From Clostridia bacterium (GTDB lineage: Bacteria > Bacillota > Clostridia > Christensenellales > HGM11417), in the NCBI GenBank assembly GCA_017407365.1, contig JAFQWR010000067.1, positions 1-9,467 on the forward strand: a stretch of 9,467 nt of DNA, read 5' to 3'. Shown one piece after another: positions 6,038 to 9,467 of this stretch. Numbering within the stretch: position 1 is the first letter of the stretch; every line of letters starts with the position of its first letter. The notes below the pieces were generated by a model that was given only the letters and a program-made list of their open reading frames with translations, had not been told where the DNA came from and ran no database searches. A program made the translations under genes and the position numbers.

Positions 6038-6860
6038 TTTTATCTCCTTTGATATAGTACGGGCTTAATAGTATTTCATAGCTTTCTGCATCGTAAAACT
6101 CCCGAAAAACAATCGCAAAGCATACACGCTCGTACATCTGACCTAACTCTATTATATCAATCTTGTCCACATAAAATGACATCAATTCCGAATTTTTACC
6201 GCTTGCGAAGGCGATAGAAACCTTTTCTTTTTGAGGGCTTAGCATAAACGGTAAAAAATCTTCGCCCAAAAGCTTCTGAGCGGCTAAGGATGTAATAAAA
6301 GCAACGGGCTTTCCTTTATGTATCACTCTGTTTCCTGTATCTATCAAAGCGCACGTCTGGTATTCTCTGCCTTTATGATAGATTTTTATGTTATAAATGT
6401 AGGATGCGATTGCTTTTTTCTTCTCTAAAAATTTTATAAAGCGAATGGTGAGAAAAAGAATAAGACCGGCAGTAAACAGAATGAACAAAACAGGGTATTT
6501 TGCGTAGTAGCTTCCATTTACAATCCTTACCCCAAGCAAACCTGCAATACCGATTGCAGCACCGCCGAAAACAAATGTAACAGCAAAAAAAAGAGGCACT
6601 CCCAATATAAAATCTCTCTTACTTTTTGGTAAGCACCCAATGATAAACACAATAAAGCCTGATAGCCATCGTACGATTACAGTTATAATTTTTGAAGCTG
6701 AAATCAGCGGCAAAAACAAAGATATAACGCTACCGACTATCGCCCCGAAAACTATGCTAAAAGCATTTATTTTACGCCTTAAAAGCCTTGAAACTGCAAG
6801 CAATATGCAAGCATCCATTGCAAGATTATCAAGCAAAACATATTCTATATAAATACGCAT
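6015..6860 (-). CDS. spoIIGA: SpoIIGA, sigma-E-processing membrane aspartic protease
   Basis: SpoIIGA cleaves the prosequence of pro-sigma-E in the septal membrane after a forespore signal (SpoIIR in known species). The N-terminal half of the 281 residues is about five membrane helices between 5 and 145, beginning IYIEYVLLDNLAMDACILL. The C-terminal half is a soluble protease domain with the catalytic motif LIDTGN at 172-177 (Asp174; LIDSGN in B. subtilis). One Asp per chain fits the known homodimeric enzyme. It is slightly shorter than the B. subtilis protein (309). I choose the ATG at 6860 because GGAGG lies seven bases upstream and the N-terminus matches the family. An upstream in-frame ATG at 7052 would add 64 polar residues that overlap the ligA end and terminator. 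It is the first gene of the sporulation operon. Confidence 0.94.
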   Translation of the reverse strand: MRIYIEYVLLDNLAMDACILLAVSRLLRRKINAFSIVFGAIVGSVISLFLPLISASKIITVIVRWLSGFIVFIIGCLPKSKRDFILGVPLFFAVTFVFGGAAIGIAGLLGVRIVNGSYYAKYPVLFILFTAGLILFLTIRFIKFLEKKKAIASYIYNIKIYHKGREYQTCALIDTGNRVIHKGKPVAFITSLAAQKLLGEDFLPFMLSPQKEKVSIAFASGKNSELMSFYVDKIDIIELGQMYERVCFAIVFREFYDAESYEILLSPYYIKGDKNEFTRGS

Positions 6861-6883
6861 TGGTCTTCCTCCCCACGGATGTA

Positions 6884-6889
6884 ATGATA
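6884..6889 (-). promoter_or_regulatory. Probable extended -10 of the spoIIGA promoter
   Basis: On the minus strand TATCAT (6889-6884) is preceded by TGC, an extended -10 of sigma-A type. At the usual 17-base spacing the -35 position reads AAGGCT, which is not a consensus, as expected of an activator-dependent promoter. The predicted start is near 6877, leaving a short leader that still contains the GGGGAGG ribosome site. Confidence 0.5.
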
Positions 6890-6920
6890 GCAGAATATTT
6901 CCAAGAAGCCTTTCCGTTTT

Positions 6921-6927
6921 TGTCGAA
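6921..6927 (+). promoter_or_regulatory. Spo0A box upstream of spoIIGA
   Basis: TGTCGAA, the consensus binding site of the sporulation master regulator Spo0A, lies about 45-50 bases upstream of the predicted spoIIGA start point. Its last bases belong to the A-run that is the T-tract of the ligA terminator. Only one perfect box is visible; B. subtilis spoIIG has several. Confidence 0.6.
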
Positions 6928-6955
6928 AAAAAAGCCGCCGCAAAAATGCGACGGC
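6926..6955 (-). terminator. Terminator after ligA
   Basis: On the minus strand GCCGTCGC and GCGGCGGC (6955-6948 with 6941-6934) form an eight-pair stem with one G-U pair and a six-base loop, followed at once by eight T (6933-6926). It lies 11 bases from the ligA stop codon and isolates the pcrA-ligA transcript from the sporulation operon. Confidence 0.9.
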
Positions 6956-6966
6956 AAAAAAACGAT

Positions 6967-8901
6967 TTAATTGGAAAGCTTTGCAATAAACTCCTGTTCT
7001 GTGATGATGGTAACGCCAAGCTTTTTTGCCTTTTCAAGCTTACTCCCTGCATTTTCTCCGACTACAAGAAGTGTGGTTGCTTTGCTGATGGCAGATTGCA
7101 CCTCACCGCCCTCTTCTTCAATTCTTTTAGCGGCTTCATCACGGGAATACACGGTAAGCTTTCCTGTTAAAACAACCTTTTCTCCATAAAAAGCGCCCGA
7201 TTTTTTTTGTAGCTGCATGGGTGTAACTCCATATGACAACAGATTTTTTATGACAGAAAGGTTTTGTTCGTCAGATAGATACGCAATAATATCATCGGCA
7301 ACAACGTCACCGACATCGGGAATTGTGATAAGCTCATCTTTTGTTGCAAGCAAAAAGTAATCTAAGGTTGTATAACGCTCTGCAAGGTCTTTAGAAGTTT
7401 TTTTGCCAACATTCAAAATACCAAGCGCAAAGATAAAGGTTGCAAGACTGCATTTTTTGCTGTTCTGCAGAGAATCAAGCAAGCCCTGCGCCTTCTTTTC
7501 CTGAAAGCCCTCTAAGGTAAGCAATTGCTCTTTGGTTAACGTGTAGAGCTGATCGATCTCACAAATTCCCAGTCCACGGTAAAGCTGTAACGCTGTTTTT
7601 TCGGAGAAGCCTTCAATATCCATAGCGTTTCTGCTTCCAAAATGCGCAAGCCTTGCAACAATCTGAGGAATGCAGCCGTTATGATTGGGGCAATAGATGT
7701 TTGCACCGTTTTCTACAAGCTCTGCACCGCATTCCGGGCAAAAAATAGGAATTTTTACCTCGGTATTATCGGGATAGAATTCAGAAACACCCAAAATCTC
7801 GGGTATTACGTCGTTAGAGCGCCTTACGATTACCCTTGCACCGATTTTAATCTTCTTTCGTGAGATATCTCCAGCATTGTTCAGCGTGGCTCTTTTTACG
7901 GTAACACCGCCGATTTCAGCAGGCTCTAAGTGGGCAAGCGGCGTAAGCTTCCCCGTTCTGCCCACCTGCCAGGTTACCTTTTTTAATACCGTGGTGATTT
8001 CTTCCGCTTCAAACTTATAGGCAACTGCTCCTCTTGGCGCCTTATCGGTGTAGCCCATTTGCTCTCGCACGGCAATTTCATTCACCTTAACAACAGCGCC
8101 GTCAATCAAAAAGTCTAATTCGCTACGCTCTGCTTCAATTTCAGCAATAGCATTTTTTACCTCAATGAGGGTTTTACAAACAGATAGACGGTTGCTGACA
8201 CGGAATTTATTCTCTTTCAGAAAGGCTATAATTTCCTCCTGAGAGGAAGCTACAGGGGTATCTGAATAAGGGATTGCATAGAAAATGATATCCAGATGTC
8301 TGGACGCAGTGACCTTGGGATCTAAATTACGAATTGCTCCCGCCGCTGCATTTCTTGCATTTTTTAGCGGCTCTTCTGCGGTTTCGTTATATTTTTTTAA
8401 TACAGAAAGGCGCATAATTGCCTCACCCTGTATATCGATTCTGCCCTGATATGAAATTGAAAGGGGATATGAATAAATCGTTTTCACCTGCTCAGTGACA
8501 TCCTCTCCTACAATTCCGTTGCCTCGGGTAGAAGCCTTAAACAGCTTACCTTTATCGTAAGACAGCACAACCGTTAAGCCGTCATATTTATACTCAACGG
8601 TATACGTGTACGGCTTTTCTGTCAGCTTGGACACTCTGTTTTCCCAATCCTCTAACGCCTGCAAGGTTTGTGCTTTATCCAAGCTGAATAATCTTGCAGT
8701 ATGCACACTCTCCTTAAACGCCTTAATGGGCTCTCCGCCTACACGTTTGGTGGGAGAATCAGCAAGCACAATACCCGTTTGCTTTTCTAACGCAACAAGC
8801 CGGTCGTATAATCGGTCGTACTCCACATCAGAAACGGTGGGGGCATCCAACACGTAATACTCGTATGCATATCGATTTAATAATTCAACTAATTTTTCCA
8901 T
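6967..8901 (-). CDS. ligA: NAD-dependent DNA ligase LigA
   Basis: LigA seals nicks in DNA during replication and repair, using NAD+ to form a lysine-AMP intermediate. The order of parts in its 644 residues is canonical. Domain Ia is 1 to about 60 (EYYVLDAPTVSDVEYD). The adenylation domain carries the nucleotidyl lysine in KYDG (Lys105) and NARNAAAGAIRNLDP at 181-195. The OB fold follows, with WQVGRTGKLTPLAHLEP at 311-327 and DVIPEI at 364-369. The zinc finger uses Cys388, Cys391, Cys404 and Cys410. Helix-hairpin-helix repeats span about 420-540, and a BRCT domain about 568-644. It is about 20 residues shorter than usual, mostly at the N-terminus, but an in-frame TAA directly before the ATG fixes the start. 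The ribosome site AAGGATG is modest. It follows pcrA by 17 bases, as in the widespread pcrA-ligA operon. Confidence 0.97.
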   Translation of the reverse strand: MEKLVELLNRYAYEYYVLDAPTVSDVEYDRLYDRLVALEKQTGIVLADSPTKRVGGEPIKAFKESVHTARLFSLDKAQTLQALEDWENRVSKLTEKPYTYTVEYKYDGLTVVLSYDKGKLFKASTRGNGIVGEDVTEQVKTIYSYPLSISYQGRIDIQGEAIMRLSVLKKYNETAEEPLKNARNAAAGAIRNLDPKVTASRHLDIIFYAIPYSDTPVASSQEEIIAFLKENKFRVSNRLSVCKTLIEVKNAIAEIEAERSELDFLIDGAVVKVNEIAVREQMGYTDKAPRGAVAYKFEAEEITTVLKKVTWQVGRTGKLTPLAHLEPAEIGGVTVKRATLNNAGDISRKKIKIGARVIVRRSNDVIPEILGVSEFYPDNTEVKIPIFCPECGAELVENGANIYCPNHNGCIPQIVARLAHFGSRNAMDIEGFSEKTALQLYRGLGICEIDQLYTLTKEQLLTLEGFQEKKAQGLLDSLQNSKKCSLATFIFALGILNVGKKTSKDLAERYTTLDYFLLATKDELITIPDVGDVVADDIIAYLSDEQNLSVIKNLLSYGVTPMQLQKKSGAFYGEKVVLTGKLTVYSRDEAAKRIEEEGGEVQSAISKATTLLVVGENAGSKLEKAKKLGVTIITEQEFIAKLSN

Positions 8902-8918
8902 TTACATCCTTAAAATAG

Positions 8919-9467
8919 CTATTCAACGATAGTCAGAGGCGCAAGCTTTAAAGCCATACGCTTAATGCCAACCCCCTTAAAGGCAATCGTGGCATTATCA
9001 CCTGAAACATCAATCACCGTACCGGAACCAAAACGGGGATGCACGACAACCGTTCCCGGCTTGAATCTGCTGATATCCTTATTTCCGGTAGACTGCTCCT
9101 TACCCTTCGAGGGCGTAGCAAGGCTGATATATTCACTCTTGGTCTTGGCGGAATCAGAAGAAGCTTCTGCACGGGTAAATTCACCGCGCACAAAGGTTTT
9201 AGGCTTCAAGGTAGTATCCTGCCTGTATACAGGAGCAGGCTCGGACGGATCGGAAAGAACAACAGAATTTTTACTCACCGTCTGATAAAATTCAGAGGGA
9301 GTACAATCACGCCGTTCTCCGTAAAGGAAACGGCTTCTTACGGTTGTAAGGCAAAGCTTTTCCTTGGCACGGGTGATGGCAACATACATCAAGCGACGCT
9401 CCTCTTCAAGCTCCGAAAGATTAAACTGCGCTCTGCCAACAGGAAAAACGCCTGCATCAAGACCTAC
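8919..9467 (-). CDS. pcrA: PcrA/UvrD-type ATP-dependent DNA helicase, C-terminal part
   Basis: The frame is open from the right edge to a TAG at 8919. It gives the last 182 residues of a superfamily 1A 3'-5' helicase of about 720-750 residues, which acts in repair, replication restart and removal of RNA polymerase from DNA. The partial protein opens with VGLDAGVFP, close to motif V. SELEEERRLMYVAITRAKEKL follows, containing the arginine-finger motif VI. A variable linker of about 80 residues rich in Ser, Lys and Thr leads to a Tudor-like end (FKPGTVVVHPRFGSGTVIDV, then GVGIKRMALKLAPL), which in PcrA contacts RNA polymerase. That tail and the adjoining ligA favour PcrA over UvrD or Rep. The TTG at 9392 is not a start, since conserved helicase sequence continues upstream of it. 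The catalytic N-terminal domains lie outside the window. Confidence 0.93.
   Translation of the reverse strand, partial: VGLDAGVFPVGRAQFNLSELEEERRLMYVAITRAKEKLCLTTVRSRFLYGERRDCTPSEFYQTVSKNSVVLSDPSEPAPVYRQDTTLKPKTFVRGEFTRAEASSDSAKTKSEYISLATPSKGKEQSTGNKDISRFKPGTVVVHPRFGSGTVIDVSGDNATIAFKGVGIKRMALKLAPLTIVE

Noticed and set aside
6861..7052. 64-residue N-terminal extension of SpoIIGA
   Set aside because: It would overlap the ligA coding end and its terminator, lacks a ribosome site, and the family N-terminus begins at the 6860 ATG.
9390..9392. TTG as start of a separate small gene at the right edge
   Set aside because: Helicase sequence (VGLDAGVFP through SELEEERR) continues upstream in frame to the window edge, so this is the interior of pcrA.

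Overview
The window reads as a chromosomal segment of an endospore-forming, low-to-medium GC Gram-positive bacterium of the class Clostridia. The evidence is the spoIIGA-sigE-sigG-ylmC sporulation cluster, strong AGGAGG ribosome sites, sigma-A-type promoters and U-tract terminators. The genus cannot be fixed from the sequence alone.

Layout, left to right. (1) 1-603, minus strand: N-terminal third of a P2-type (calcium-pump-like) ATPase that runs off the left edge. (2) 745-957, plus strand: a small two-helix membrane protein of the DUF378/YuzA family, divergent from the ATPase, followed by a terminator. (3) 1135-1286, plus strand: a self-contained tRNA-Arg(CCU) unit with a near-consensus promoter and its own terminator. 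(4) 1368-3752, minus strand: a monocistronic GH95-like glycoside hydrolase with a clear promoter and terminator; residues normally catalytic in GH95 appear replaced. (5) 3753-4100: gene-free, holding the GH95-like promoter, the terminator of the sporulation operon and two further inverted repeats. (6) 4101-6860, minus strand: spoIIGA, sigE, sigG and a YlmC/YmxH-type PRC-barrel gene. (7) 6967-9467, minus strand: ligA and the 3' end of a pcrA-type helicase gene, with a terminator after ligA.

The genes of region 6 form the mother-cell/forespore switch. SpoIIGA is the membrane protease that activates pro-sigma-E in the mother cell, and sigma-G is the late forespore factor. The regulatory DNA fits the model known from Bacillus subtilis. 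A perfect Spo0A box (TGTCGAA) lies upstream of an extended -10 before spoIIGA. A sigma-F-type promoter lies between sigE and sigG. An 11-bp inverted repeat can pair the sigG ribosome site with sequence at or just upstream of the sigma-F start point, so readthrough mRNA from the spoIIG promoter could be silenced while the short forespore mRNA is not. I see no wholly new system (no CRISPR array, toxin-antitoxin pair, phage or transposon genes). The most informative signals are this sigG leader, the Spo0A site abutting the ligA terminator, and the atypical GH95-like protein.
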